DNA of 64,000 nt from JAICKM01 sp050998805. Lineage in GTDB: Bacteria > Chloroflexota > Chloroflexia > QHBQ01 > JAICKM01. Position 1 is the stretch's first letter. Each line of letters starts with the position of its first letter. The stretch is from positions 62,001 to 126,000 of the forward strand of contig JBPCPV010000018.1 in assembly GCA_050998805.1 (NCBI GenBank). The letters are read 5' to 3'. Positions 15,814 to 24,856 of this stretch are shown here, piece by piece. Made by a program: the position numbers and the translations under genes. The notes under the pieces were generated by a model. That model was not told the origin of the DNA. It worked only from the letters and a program-made list of their open reading frames with translations, and ran no database searches.

Positions 15814-16836
15814 ATGACCGCGAGTGTTACCGAGACCGCGCAGCCCGCGGGGACCGTCGTGGATTGGACGCCGGAGCAGTTTCGCGTGGCAGCGAAGGCG
15901 ATCGAGGATGAAGTCGGCAAGGTCATCGTCGGCCAGCGGGCGCTCGTCCGCCAGGTGTTGATCACCCTGGTCGCCGGGGGCCATGCCCTCCTCGAGGGCG
16001 TCCCCGGCCTCGGCAAGACTGTCCTCGTCCGCTCGCTCGCGGAGGCGTTGGACTGCCAATTCGGGCGCATCCAGTTTACTCCCGACCTGATGCCGGCAGA
16101 CATCCTCGGCACGAACATCCTCGAGGAGACCGAGGGCGGGCGGCGGGCGTTCCAGTTTCAGCAGGGGCCTATCTTCGCCAACCTGGTGCTCGCTGACGAA
16201 ATCAACCGTGCCACACCCAAGACCCAATCCGCGATGCTCGAGGTGATGCAGGAGGGCACGGTCTCGGTTGCCGGCACGGTCTATCGTATGGAGCCGCCCT
16301 TCATCGTGCTGGCGACACAAAACCCGCTCGAAATGGAGGGAACCTTTCCTCTGCCCGAAGCCCAGCTCGACCGCTTCCTCTTCAAGCTGCACGTCCCGTT
16401 CCCGTCCGCCGAGGATCTGCTCACCATCTCCGACCGCACCACGGGGGGCGAGGCAGAGGCGATCCGCGCCGTCGTCAACGGCACCGACATCCGGCAGATG
16501 CAGGCCCTCGTCCGCCAGACGCCGATAGCCGAGCATGTGACGGCGTTTGCGGTGCGGGTGCTGCGGGCAACACACCCCGACACTCCCGAAGCGCCTGCCC
16601 TGATCCGCAAGTATGTCCGCTACGGCGCAAGCCCGCGCGGCCTTCAGGCGATGGTCATGGCCGGCAAGATCACCGCCCTGCTCGACGGTCGTTTCAACGT
16701 CGCTTTCAAGGACATCCGGGCCGCCGCCCTGCCGGCGCTCCGCCACCGCATCATCCTCAACTTCGACGGCGAAGCCGAAGGAATCGCACCCGACACCCTG
16801 ATCACTTCTATCTTGGATGAGACCAAGAACGAATAG
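15814..16836 (+). CDS. MoxR-family AAA+ ATPase
   Basis: A 340-residue MoxR ATPase, a chaperone-like AAA+ protein that works with vWA-domain partners. Walker A is GVPGLGKT (62-69), Walker B and following motif LVLADEINRATPKTQ, then sensor region LATQNPLEMEGTFPLPEAQLDRF, all family hallmarks. Length is normal. AGGAGG lies before the ATG. In most genomes MoxR is followed by a DUF58 gene and then vWA genes; here the vWA gene follows directly. Confidence 0.93.
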   Translation: MTASVTETAQPAGTVVDWTPEQFRVAAKAIEDEVGKVIVGQRALVRQVLITLVAGGHALLEGVPGLGKTVLVRSLAEALDCQFGRIQFTPDLMPADILGTNILEETEGGRRAFQFQQGPIFANLVLADEINRATPKTQSAMLEVMQEGTVSVAGTVYRMEPPFIVLATQNPLEMEGTFPLPEAQLDRFLFKLHVPFPSAEDLLTISDRTTGGEAEAIRAVVNGTDIRQMQALVRQTPIAEHVTAFAVRVLRATHPDTPEAPALIRKYVRYGASPRGLQAMVMAGKITALLDGRFNVAFKDIRAAALPALRHRIILNFDGEAEGIAPDTLITSILDETKNE

Positions 16837-16861
16837 TGGTTAGCGACCGGCCTTGATAATC

Positions 16862-18820
16862 ATGGGTCTACTCACACCTCCAGCACTGCTTTTCCTGCCC
16901 CTGCTGGGGCTGATCATCGCCTTCTACATGCTGCGGCTGAGGAGGCCGGAAACCGGCGTGTCCAGTCTCCAGCTATGGGGCGCGCTGCTCCGTGACCGGG
17001 AGGCGAACGCGCGCTGGAAGCGCCTTAGCGTCTCCCTACCTCTGGTGCTCCAACTCCTAATCGCGGCCGCGCTGATCCTGGCGCTGACGCGCCCGTGGGC
17101 GGCCACGCCCCTCACCGGAGGCCGCAACCTGCTGATCCTGCTCGATACATCGGCGAGCATGGCCTCAACCGACCTCTCCGGCGTGGAGAACCGCCTCGAC
17201 CAGGCGAAAGCCCTCGCATGGCAGAGGATCGCCGGCCTGCCGGCCAACGGCACGGCCACGCTGATCGCCGGGGGCAACCACGCCCGGGTCGTCGCTCCGC
17301 AGACCGGCGACCGCGAGGCGTTGCGCCGGGCACTCGACGGCCTCTCCGTCGAGCCGACCACGACCGACCTCTACGAGGGCTTCGCCCTCGTGTCGGGACT
17401 GGTGACGGCACAGCCCGATCCCGAAGTCCTTGTCTACTCCGACGGCCGCTTCCCCGACCCCCGCAGCGCGGTGGCGAAGATTGACGCCCCCATCCACTTC
17501 GTGTCGGTCGGGCAGCGCGGCGCGAACCAGGCGATCCTCTCCCTGAGCCTCCAACGCAACGGCCCGACGGCGAGCCTCTTTGCCCAGGTTCTGAACGCTT
17601 CGGACGCTAGGGTCTCCCGTCGGATCGACATTGCCCTCGACGGAGTGGCCTGGGCGGGGCGCACACTCGACCTACAGCCGGGCGCGATGGTGGACGTCAC
17701 GTTCGACCAGGTGCCCCAGGATGCCCAGATCATCCACGCCCATCTGGCCGACAAAGACGATCTCGCGCTTGACGATGATGCCTGGACGGTCAGCCGCGCC
17801 ACACAAGCCGCCCCCGTGCTGCTCGTCAGCGACGGCGACCGCTTCCTGGAAAACTCCCTCGTGCTGCTGCCGAATGTCTCGCTCTCCCGCAGTGCGCCTT
17901 CAGAATACGCCCCGATGCTGACGGCAACGCTCACCGTCTTCGACCGCGTGGTGCCCACCGGCACCCTGCCCGTCGGCAACCTGTTGTTCATCGCGCCGCC
18001 CTCCTCCACATCGTTGTTCGACGTGAACGGCAAACTGGACACGCCGAACCCCGTCGTGCCGGCCGGCACCCAGCCGACCGACCCCAGCGCACCCGACCTG
18101 CTACGCTACGTAGACCTCAGCGACCTCCACATCGCCGCAGCCGACCGGCTCGAGCGCACCTCGTGGGCGCGCACAATCCTCGGCAGCGACTCCGGCCCGT
18201 TGATCATCGCCGGGGAGACCGAGGGACGCCGCGTCGCCGTGGTCGGCTTCGACATCCACGACAGCGACCTTCCCGTGCAGACCGCCTTCCCCCTGCTGAT
18301 GCGTAACCTGGTCGGATATCTCGTGCCGCCGCCCGCCGGCGGCATGCCTGCCGGTGTCTCCGCCGGCGACACCCTGCTTCTCACCTCCGATGTACAGGAC
18401 GGGGTAACCCGCATGACCGTCGCCGGTCCGAAGGCCGAGGCCCTAGCCGACTACAAGGTGGACGCGGCTAACTACCGCTTCAACTTCTCCCGGACCGGCG
18501 CGCTCGGCGTCTATATCGTCACCCAGTGGGCCGGGGGCCGCGTCGTACGCCGCGAGGGCTTCGCGGTCAATCTCTTCTCGGCGGACGAGGCCCAGATTAG
18601 CCCACTGGCCGACCCCGCCCTCCCCGACGCAGCGGCCACACCGCCCATAGGCAGCGGTGCCGAGGCTGAGGGGGCGCGGCTCGAATGGTGGCAACTCCCC
18701 GCCGCGCTTGCCCTGGCCGTGCTCGTCGCCGAATGGATGCTCGGCCACAGGCTCGGTCTCCGCCGCCTGTCCCAACGGCTCACCGCCCGCCGGAAAGGAG
18801 AGACCCTTGCAAATCCGTGA
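16862..18820 (+). CDS. BatA-like vWA-domain membrane protein
   Basis: A 652-residue protein beginning with the aerotolerance (BatA) N-terminal module (LLTPPALLFLPLLGLIIAFYML ... RWKRL), two membrane segments, then a vWA domain with MIDAS motif LLDTSASM (D95) that binds a divalent ion and protein partners. The middle resembles DUF4159/glutamine-amidotransferase-like parts of such proteins, and one more membrane helix lies near the C-terminus. Start: ATG 16862; a TTG nine bases earlier is possible, and neither has a clear ribosome binding site. Probably contacts the MoxR ATPase at the membrane. Confidence 0.88.
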   Translation: MGLLTPPALLFLPLLGLIIAFYMLRLRRPETGVSSLQLWGALLRDREANARWKRLSVSLPLVLQLLIAAALILALTRPWAATPLTGGRNLLILLDTSASMASTDLSGVENRLDQAKALAWQRIAGLPANGTATLIAGGNHARVVAPQTGDREALRRALDGLSVEPTTTDLYEGFALVSGLVTAQPDPEVLVYSDGRFPDPRSAVAKIDAPIHFVSVGQRGANQAILSLSLQRNGPTASLFAQVLNASDARVSRRIDIALDGVAWAGRTLDLQPGAMVDVTFDQVPQDAQIIHAHLADKDDLALDDDAWTVSRATQAAPVLLVSDGDRFLENSLVLLPNVSLSRSAPSEYAPMLTATLTVFDRVVPTGTLPVGNLLFIAPPSSTSLFDVNGKLDTPNPVVPAGTQPTDPSAPDLLRYVDLSDLHIAAADRLERTSWARTILGSDSGPLIIAGETEGRRVAVVGFDIHDSDLPVQTAFPLLMRNLVGYLVPPPAGGMPAGVSAGDTLLLTSDVQDGVTRMTVAGPKAEALADYKVDAANYRFNFSRTGALGVYIVTQWAGGRVVRREGFAVNLFSADEAQISPLADPALPDAAATPPIGSGAEAEGARLEWWQLPAALALAVLVAEWMLGHRLGLRRLSQRLTARRKGETLANP

Positions 18821-19232
18821 GTTCATGGCCGAAGATTACCCAACCGTCCGCACCCTCTGGGAGCGCACCGGCATGCTGAAAGCCGGCCCGACCGACGAGC
18901 TGCCCGCGCTCGAGGCGTGCGCGGCGCGCAATCCCGGCCTCTTCCTGGTCGGGGTGGACCCGAAGTCGGGAGTAATCGCCACTGCGCTCGCCGGCTTCGA
19001 CGGCCGGCGCGCCTACCTGTACCACGTCGCGGTTGACCCTGACTACCGCCGACGTGGTTACGCCCGGATGCTCCTCGAAGAGATAATGCCCCAGATTTGG
19101 ACGCTCGGCCCCGACAAGATCGTGCTCCGCGTAGCCCGCGAGAATGCCGGGGCAATAACCCTTTACCGGAGCCTCGGCATGTCGTCGAACGAGGCCGTGA
19201 TCGCCATGACCATAGAGCGCCCGATGCGCTAG
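18807..19232 (+). CDS. Small GNAT acetyltransferase inside the vWA operon
   Basis: A 141-residue single GNAT domain. The acyl-CoA loop is VDPDYRRRGYARMLL and the C-terminal part has ENAGAITLYRSLGM, both typical. The start is TTG at 18807, picked because AAAGGAG stands six bases upstream; this overlaps the end of the vWA gene by 14 bases and implies coupling. The substrate is unknown. The position between two vWA genes suggests that it modifies a component of that complex, but the order may be incidental. Confidence 0.82.
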   Translation: MQIREFMAEDYPTVRTLWERTGMLKAGPTDELPALEACAARNPGLFLVGVDPKSGVIATALAGFDGRRAYLYHVAVDPDYRRRGYARMLLEEIMPQIWTLGPDKIVLRVARENAGAITLYRSLGMSSNEAVIAMTIERPMR

Positions 19233-19241
19233 AGGAAACCG

Positions 19242-21926
19242 ATGGACCTGACACAAGTTGGCCTGCCCGTGTTGTTCACCGACCCCTGGTGGCTTGCCGC
19301 CTTCGCGTTACTGCCCCCGCTGATCGTGCTCGGTCTGTGGGAGGGGCGGACAGTGCGGCGCAGGCGTGTCGCGCTCGGTGTCGCACACGCCTCATCCGAG
19401 CGGTGGCGGGCACGGGCAGGAGCGATCCTCCGCGCGGCTGTACTGGCTTGCGTGCTGCTCGCACTTGCAGGCGCTCAGTTAGTGCGGAGCGCCGGCCCCA
19501 TCAGCACAGTCTACCTCGTAGATGTCTCCGACAGTATGAGCGCGGCGGATCGTGCCGCCGCCCACGCCTATGTGCAGCGCGCCCTCGACGCCGCCGGGCC
19601 GGACGACAAGAACGGTGTCGTGCTGTTCGCTCTTGCGGCCACTGTCGCCCGTCCCCTTGGCGCTGCCGGTCCCCTGCCGGACTTCGCGCCGAACGGACCG
19701 AGCGGCGCGACCGACATCGCGGGGGCGATGCGCCTCGGGCTGGGCTTGCTGCCCGCAGAGGGCGCGCGCCGCATCGTGCTGATAAGCGACGGGCTGGAGA
19801 CCACCGGCAAGGCCGCCGACACGGCGCGGCAGGCAGCCGACGCCGGGGTGCCGGTCAGCGTAGTGCCCCTGCACACGGGGGCCGGCAACGAGGTGGCTGT
19901 GGACTCGGCTGCCGCACCCGGCAGCGTGCCGGTCGGCCAGAAGTTCGATGTGAAGGTCCGTGTCACAAGCACCGTCGCCGAGGGAGCGAGCATTCGCCTG
20001 TTCGAGGACGGCACCTTGCTCGCCGAGCGCGAGGTGGCGCTTGTTCGCGGCGGCAACGAATTCACTTTCCTTGTGACTGCACATGACGAGGGCTTCCATA
20101 GCTACAGGGCGCAGGTTGCGGCGGTGGACGACCGCTGGGCGCAGAACAACGAGGCCACCGCCGTCACGGTCGTGCAGAGCGCGCCCCGCGTGCTGATCGT
20201 CGCAGGCTCGCCCGACGACGGCAAACCGCTCCAGGCCGCCCTAGCCGCCGCACAGGTCAACGCCAAGCTCGGAGAGGCCGGTGACCTGCCCGACACCCTC
20301 GACGGCATGGCCGCTTACGACAGCATCGTGCTCGCCAACGTCACCGCCGGTTCACTCGGCGACGCGAAGATGGCCGCGCTCCAGACCTACGTGCGCGACC
20401 TCGGCCGCGGCCTCGTGATGCTCGGCGGCGAAGGCTCGTTCGGCGCCGGCGGCTACCTGAACACTCCCGTCGAGGCCGCCCTGCCGGTCAGCATGGATGT
20501 GCGCGCTAACCAGCGCCAGGCCGATGTCGCCCTCGCCCTCGTGATCGACAAGTCGGGCAGCATGGGCCGATGCCACTGCGGCAACAGCGGCGTCTATCGC
20601 TCCACCAGCGTGCAGGAGTCGGGCGTCGCCAAAGTGGATATAGCCAAGCAGGCGGTACTCAAAGCCGCCGCCGGCCTTGCCCCCACCGACCGCATCAGCG
20701 TCATCACCTTCGACACCCAGGCGCACGCTCTCGTGGCGATGCAGCCGATGTCGAAGCTACCGGACCTGTCGAACCTGATCTCCGGCATCACCGCCGGAGG
20801 CAACACTAACCTCTTCTCCGGCTTGCGTGCGGCGACCGATAGCCTAGAAGCTACCTCCGCTAAGGTCAAGCACGTCATCTTGCTGACCGATGGCTGGTCG
20901 AACGACATCGCATATGACGACCTGATCGCCGAAATGCGCTCCCACCAGATCACCCTCTCGACCATCGCCGCCGGCAAAGGCGCGTCCGACCTGCTCGTGG
21001 ACCTGGCACAGAAGGGTGGTGGGCGCTACTACGCCGCCGAAGACGAATCCACCGTGCCCCAGCTCTTCTTGAAGGAGACCAGTCTCGCGGTCGGGGCCTA
21101 CCTGGTCGAAAAGCCGATAGCGCCCATACTCCCGCGCGCCGGGCCGATCTTCGCGGGGATCGACACCTCAAAGCTGCCGACCCTGCTTGGCTACAACAGC
21201 GCCACGATCCGCTCCACTTCCGAACTCATGCTGGCGACCCCCGACGGCGACCCGCTTCTCGCTGGCTGGCAATACGGCCTGGGCCGCTCCGTCGCCTGGA
21301 CCTCCGACATGAAGGGCCGTTGGGCAACAAACTGGGTGCAGTGGCCGCAGTTCGCGCAGTTCGCTGCCCAGCTGACCAGTTGGACCCTTCCCCGGCAGAA
21401 CACGAGCGGCGTAGAAAGCAACGTGCAGACCGTCGGTGACCAGGCCCGCCTCAGCGTAGATCTGCGCGACCCGACAGGCGCGCCCCGCGACGGTCCAACC
21501 CCCCATGCCCGTGTGAGAGGCCCCGATGGGCTGACAACCGATGTCGTGATGGCCGAGGCCGCGCCCGGTCACTACGAGGGCACCTGGCGCGCCGACACTC
21601 CCGGTGGCTACCAAGTGACTGTGCTACAGCCGCAGTCGCTGAACACCAACGCGATAACCAGCACCACGGGCCTCGTGGTGCCCTACCCCGCCGAGTACCG
21701 GCTCGATGCCCCGCCGGATATTGGCGCGAACCTGTTGCGGTCGCTCGCCTCGGCAAGCGGCGGGCGCGAGCTTGACCCGACCGCCGCCGTCAACGCGCCA
21801 GCCGGCACACCCCTGCCCACCCGCGTGCCGGCATGGCCGTTCCTGCTAACGCTCGGTCTGCTGCTCTTCCCGCTTGATGTGGCGGTGCGCCGCGTGACCA
21901 TCAGCCGAGTAGGCAGTAAGCAGTAG
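19242..21926 (+). CDS. Large membrane protein with two vWA domains
   Basis: An 894-residue protein. Two N-terminal membrane segments are followed by a first vWA domain (MIDAS DVSDSMS, D94), a domain with glutamine-amidotransferase-like (DUF1355 type) strands around 310-420, a second vWA domain (MIDAS DKSGSMG, D436; TDG motif in ILLTDGWSN), a long beta-rich tail and a final membrane helix (PFLLTLGLLLFPL). The second vWA has an insert with CHCG, an odd pair of Cys just after the MIDAS loop. AGAGGAAA precedes the ATG. The last codons (GSKQ) are written by a heptamer array. Predicted partner of the MoxR ATPase. Confidence 0.87.
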   Translation: MDLTQVGLPVLFTDPWWLAAFALLPPLIVLGLWEGRTVRRRRVALGVAHASSERWRARAGAILRAAVLACVLLALAGAQLVRSAGPISTVYLVDVSDSMSAADRAAAHAYVQRALDAAGPDDKNGVVLFALAATVARPLGAAGPLPDFAPNGPSGATDIAGAMRLGLGLLPAEGARRIVLISDGLETTGKAADTARQAADAGVPVSVVPLHTGAGNEVAVDSAAAPGSVPVGQKFDVKVRVTSTVAEGASIRLFEDGTLLAEREVALVRGGNEFTFLVTAHDEGFHSYRAQVAAVDDRWAQNNEATAVTVVQSAPRVLIVAGSPDDGKPLQAALAAAQVNAKLGEAGDLPDTLDGMAAYDSIVLANVTAGSLGDAKMAALQTYVRDLGRGLVMLGGEGSFGAGGYLNTPVEAALPVSMDVRANQRQADVALALVIDKSGSMGRCHCGNSGVYRSTSVQESGVAKVDIAKQAVLKAAAGLAPTDRISVITFDTQAHALVAMQPMSKLPDLSNLISGITAGGNTNLFSGLRAATDSLEATSAKVKHVILLTDGWSNDIAYDDLIAEMRSHQITLSTIAAGKGASDLLVDLAQKGGGRYYAAEDESTVPQLFLKETSLAVGAYLVEKPIAPILPRAGPIFAGIDTSKLPTLLGYNSATIRSTSELMLATPDGDPLLAGWQYGLGRSVAWTSDMKGRWATNWVQWPQFAQFAAQLTSWTLPRQNTSGVESNVQTVGDQARLSVDLRDPTGAPRDGPTPHARVRGPDGLTTDVVMAEAAPGHYEGTWRADTPGGYQVTVLQPQSLNTNAITSTTGLVVPYPAEYRLDAPPDIGANLLRSLASASGGRELDPTAAVNAPAGTPLPTRVPAWPFLLTLGLLLFPLDVAVRRVTISRVGSKQ

Positions 21927-21949
21927 ACGAGTTTTGAGTTCTGAATTAC
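21908..21949 (+). repeat. Two heptamer families joined in register
   Basis: Three AGTAGGC-type units (21908-21928) run directly into three GAGTTCT-type units (21929-21949) without breaking the seven-base step. The stop codon of the double-vWA gene lies in the first part. Confidence 0.75.
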
Positions 21950-22006
21950 GAGGGTTGATGGCGGGCCGCCGAGACGGCGGCGGTACGGGGCGGGGCCGCA
22001 TCCTAC

Positions 22007-22041
22007 AGTAGGCTGTAGACGAAAAGCAGTAGGCAGCTTAG
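22007..22041 (+). repeat. Heptamer array (AGTAGGC type, degenerate)
   Basis: AGTAGGC, TGTAGAC, GAAAAGC, AGTAGGC and AGCTTAG follow at seven-base steps in the gap between convergent genes. Confidence 0.55.
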
Positions 22042-22066
22042 AGAGATGTGCTAGTCAGCAGTCCGC

Positions 22067-22083
22067 CTGACGGCTGACGGCTA
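22067..22083 (-). repeat. Short heptamer array at a stop codon
   Basis: CTGACGG twice followed by CTA, the minus-strand complement of the CAGCCGT family. It overlaps the stop codon of the GbsR-like gene. Confidence 0.5.
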
Positions 22084-22671
22084 CCTGTGCGCCATTGCGA
22101 GGCGGGCTAGGTCGCTGCCCGGCTCTTGGGTCGCGGCCAACAGCTCCATCAACTCGTTGAAGTCCTCGCGGCTGAAGCGAAGAAACATATCGATCCCTCG
22201 GTTGAAGACCTGAACGAAGTCCCTCATCCGCTCGAGGCGGGCACGGAGTTCCTCAGTACTTATACCAACGGCATCGCCTGCCTCCGTGGGAGCGCCCTTC
22301 GACGCCGGCAGCAGAGCAAGCGCGTCCGAGAAGGCCTCAATGATCGGCTCGATTTCGCGCTTCCTGCGCTCGCGGACCACGTTCTTGAACCAGCGCCAGG
22401 GATCTTCCTCGGCTACAAAGTACTGCTTGCGGTCGCCTTTTCTGTACTGCCGGTGGATGACCCCCCAACTCATCAGCGCACGCAGGTTCATGCTGACGTT
22501 GCCCCTGCTGATGTTTAGCCGTTCCATGATCTCGTCGGCCGTCAGTTCCTGTCCGGTGATGTAGAGAAGGGCGTGGATCTGGCCCATCGTCTTGTTCAGC
22601 CCCCAGACGGCCACCAGGTCACCCCACTCGTTGACGAAGCGATCCTGAACTGTCTCTACCGAGTTAGACAT
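22081..22671 (-). CDS. GbsR/MarR-type transcriptional regulator
   Basis: A 196-residue winged-helix regulator. The region WGLNKTMGQIHALLYITGQE ... ADEIMERLNISRGNVSMNLR ... LMSWGVIHRQYRKGDRKQYF matches GbsR-type proteins of the MarR superfamily, which repress osmoprotectant or other transport genes. The C-terminal half is helical (dimerisation). The start at 22671 has GGGAGG ten bases upstream; a longer frame to 22755 lacks support. The target is unknown; the gene stands alone at the end of a minus-strand run. Its stop lies in a heptamer repeat. Confidence 0.82.
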   Translation of the reverse strand: MSNSVETVQDRFVNEWGDLVAVWGLNKTMGQIHALLYITGQELTADEIMERLNISRGNVSMNLRALMSWGVIHRQYRKGDRKQYFVAEEDPWRWFKNVVRERRKREIEPIIEAFSDALALLPASKGAPTEAGDAVGISTEELRARLERMRDFVQVFNRGIDMFLRFSREDFNELMELLAATQEPGSDLARLAMAHR

Positions 22672-22804
22672 GCGAAACCCCGCCTCCCACGCTGCCTGCG
22701 GCCCGCCACAACTCGCCGCACCAACTTTCAATTGCTTCTGAAAGGATTTTAACACAGAGCAGGAGAGAAGTCAACCGGGGTGATATCTGCGGCAAATGGA
22801 TCGT

Positions 22805-22879
22805 CTGTGGGAGAGTCAGCCTGCGCTCGATTTGCTTGCGAAGCTATGAATCATCGAGGGCAGAGCCGCTCTCCCACAG
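22805..22879. repeat. 75-base inverted-repeat element, copy 1
   Basis: Bounded by CTGTGGGAGAG (22805-22815) and its exact complement CTCTCCCACAG (22869-22879). The inner 53 bases align without gaps to the second copy at 46927-47001 (38 of 53 identical by eye, including CTCGATTTGC). It carries no gene. A heptamer array follows directly in both copies' neighbourhoods. Confidence 0.8.
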
Positions 22880-22890
22880 CCTGTTGATTG

Positions 22891-22925
22891 CGGACTGCTG
22901 AAAGCTGACGGCTGAAAGCCGACGG
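22891..22925 (-). repeat. Heptamer array (CTGACGG/CTGAAAG type)
   Basis: Units CTGAAAG, CTGACGG, CTGAAAG, CCGACGG at seven-base steps, ending just before the stop codon of the Gln-rich gene. Complement of the CAGCCGT/CAGCTTT family. Confidence 0.7.
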
Positions 22926-22926
22926 C

Positions 22927-23406
22927 TCAGTGCCTCGGTAGAAACTTCGAGGCGCCGTATGCGAGCGCGCCGGCGACGGCCATGCCGACTAACGGGTTAC
23001 TCAGAGTGCCGCCGGGCTTGAAGAGGTTGCCGAAGGCATCGGGCTGCTGCTGTTGCGCGTGCTGCGCCATGCGGGCCATGTCGTTCGGGGTGGTCTGGTT
23101 AGGGTCGGTGGTCTGCACACCAGCATCCTGCGGGTTCAGGCCGTGCTGCTGGAAGAAGTTGTGGAGCGTGCCGGCCACGCTCGGCTGCTGCTGCTGGGGA
23201 ACCTGCTGGAAGCCCCACTGGGTTGCTTCCTGCACCTGCTCCGGCGGTGCCTGGTTGGCCCAGTTGGTGTACGCTTGGTGAACCTGGTCGTGCGGCACCT
23301 GGTCGTAATTGCCATTCTGGTAGTTCTGCATCCAGCCGCCCAGTTGATTCGGCACGCCCTGCGGCGGGTTCTCGTTGAAGCGGCGTGTCATACTGCCGTA
23401 ATCCAT
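22927..23406 (-). CDS. Gln/Asn-rich protein with C-terminal hydrophobic segment
   Basis: A 159-residue protein of unknown function. It is rich in Gln, Asn and Pro throughout (QVPQQQQPS, AQQQQPDAFG) and ends with a hydrophobic stretch NPLVGMAVAGALAYGASKF, perhaps a membrane helix. AAAGGAGA lies before the ATG, so it is surely translated. Such composition suits a disordered or aggregation-prone surface/stress protein; no specific role is claimed. It follows purB with 72 bases between. Confidence 0.75.
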   Translation of the reverse strand: MDYGSMTRRFNENPPQGVPNQLGGWMQNYQNGNYDQVPHDQVHQAYTNWANQAPPEQVQEATQWGFQQVPQQQQPSVAGTLHNFFQQHGLNPQDAGVQTTDPNQTTPNDMARMAQHAQQQQPDAFGNLFKPGGTLSNPLVGMAVAGALAYGASKFLPRH

Positions 23407-23478
23407 GACGATGTCTCCTTTCGGTTCCGGCGTGTGTCACCGGGACATGCGACGGCACCAAATCGGCCGCCGGATGGA

Positions 23479-24855
23479 TTATGGCAACCTTCGTGCCACC
23501 GACCCTTCTATATGCCCCACTAACTGAGAGGCAAGGCCGGTGTAGGTCGCGGGAGTGAGGGCGAGCAGGCGTTGCTTATCAGCGGGAGGCAGGTCGAGCG
23601 TGCGGATGAAGGCGCGCATCGTCTCTTCGGTTACCGACTCGCCGCGCGTCAGCTCTTTCAGCTTCTCGTAAGGGTCGGTGTGCCCGGCTTTCCGCATCAC
23701 AGTCTGCACCGCCTCGGCGAGAACTTCCCATGAGGCGTCGAGATCTGCGGCCAGGGCAGAGGGGTTCACCGAGAGATTGCCGAGGCCGCGCAGAGTGGAG
23801 CAAAGCGCGAGGTAGGAGTGGGCAATCGCGACGCCGAGGTTACGGAGGGCTGAGGAGTCACTCAGGTCGCGTTGCAGCCGGGAGACCGGCAGCCGGTTCG
23901 CCAGGTGCGTGAGCAGCGCGTTGCTGAGTTCGAGGTTCGCCTCCGAGTTCTCGAAGTTGATCGGGTTCACCTTATGCGGCATCGTGGACGAGCCTACCGC
24001 CCCGTCTGTAGCCTCCTGTTGGAAGTACTCTAGGGATATGTAGAGCCAAAGGTCGCGGTCGAAGTCCAAAGTGATCGTGTTGAAGCGCGCGACCGCGTGG
24101 CAGGCTTCAGCCAGATAGTCGTGCGGCTCGATCTGTGTGGTCAGCGGATTATACGTCAGGCCGAAGCTCTCTACGAAGGATCGCGCAATGGCCTCCCAGG
24201 GCGCGTCAGGGTAGGCCACCACATGGGCGTTGAAGTTGCCGACCGCGCCGTTGAACTTGCCGAGGAACTCCAGCCCCGCGACGGCGCGTAACTGCCTCCG
24301 CCAGCGCAGCACAAAGACCGCCAGTTCTTTGCCGACGGTGGTTGGGCTGGCGGGCTGGCCGTGGGTGTGCGCCGGCATAGGCAGGCTGCGATGCTCCTCC
24401 GCCAGCTCGGCGACGGCGGCGACCAGCGCCTCGGCCTGCGGCGTCCAGACCTCCTCAAGTGCGCCCTTGAGCATCAGGGCGTAGGAGATGTTGTTGATGT
24501 CCTCCGAGGTGCAGCCGAAATGCACGAACTCAGACATAGCGGCGATTGACGTGCCGAGCAGCTTCTCTTTCAGGAAGTACTCCACCGCCTTCACGTCGTG
24601 GTGCGTCCTCCGCTCGATCTGCTTGACCTGTGCGGCGTCCTGCTCGCCGAAATCACTGAGTAGGGCGCGTAGCAGATCAACCTCATCCTCGGTGAGACGC
24701 CGGATCTCGGGAAATTCCGGGCTGTCAGACATGGCTATCAGCCACTCGACCTCGACACGCAGCCGCCGCTTGATGAGCGCGTTCTCGGAGAAGTAGGCCG
24801 CGAGTGGGGCCACCTGCTCGGCATAGCGACCGTCAAGGGGGGAGATGGCGTCCAA
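23479..24855 (-). CDS. purB: Adenylosuccinate lyase
   Basis: PurB cleaves SAICAR and adenylosuccinate to release fumarate in purine synthesis. The 458-residue product starts DAISPLDGRYAEQV, has TSEDINNISYALML, the catalytic His region MPAHTHGQPASPTTVGKE and the signature loop GSSTMPHKVNPINFENSEAN, all of the E. coli-type PurB subfamily, at the usual length. The start is a TTG two bases after the stop of the zinc-ribbon gene; the long frame further upstream would read through that gene. No good Shine-Dalgarno is seen, so coupling is likely. Confidence 0.92.
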   Translation of the reverse strand: MDAISPLDGRYAEQVAPLAAYFSENALIKRRLRVEVEWLIAMSDSPEFPEIRRLTEDEVDLLRALLSDFGEQDAAQVKQIERRTHHDVKAVEYFLKEKLLGTSIAAMSEFVHFGCTSEDINNISYALMLKGALEEVWTPQAEALVAAVAELAEEHRSLPMPAHTHGQPASPTTVGKELAVFVLRWRRQLRAVAGLEFLGKFNGAVGNFNAHVVAYPDAPWEAIARSFVESFGLTYNPLTTQIEPHDYLAEACHAVARFNTITLDFDRDLWLYISLEYFQQEATDGAVGSSTMPHKVNPINFENSEANLELSNALLTHLANRLPVSRLQRDLSDSSALRNLGVAIAHSYLALCSTLRGLGNLSVNPSALAADLDASWEVLAEAVQTVMRKAGHTDPYEKLKELTRGESVTEETMRAFIRTLDLPPADKQRLLALTPATYTGLASQLVGHIEGSVARRLP

Positions 24856-24856
24856 G

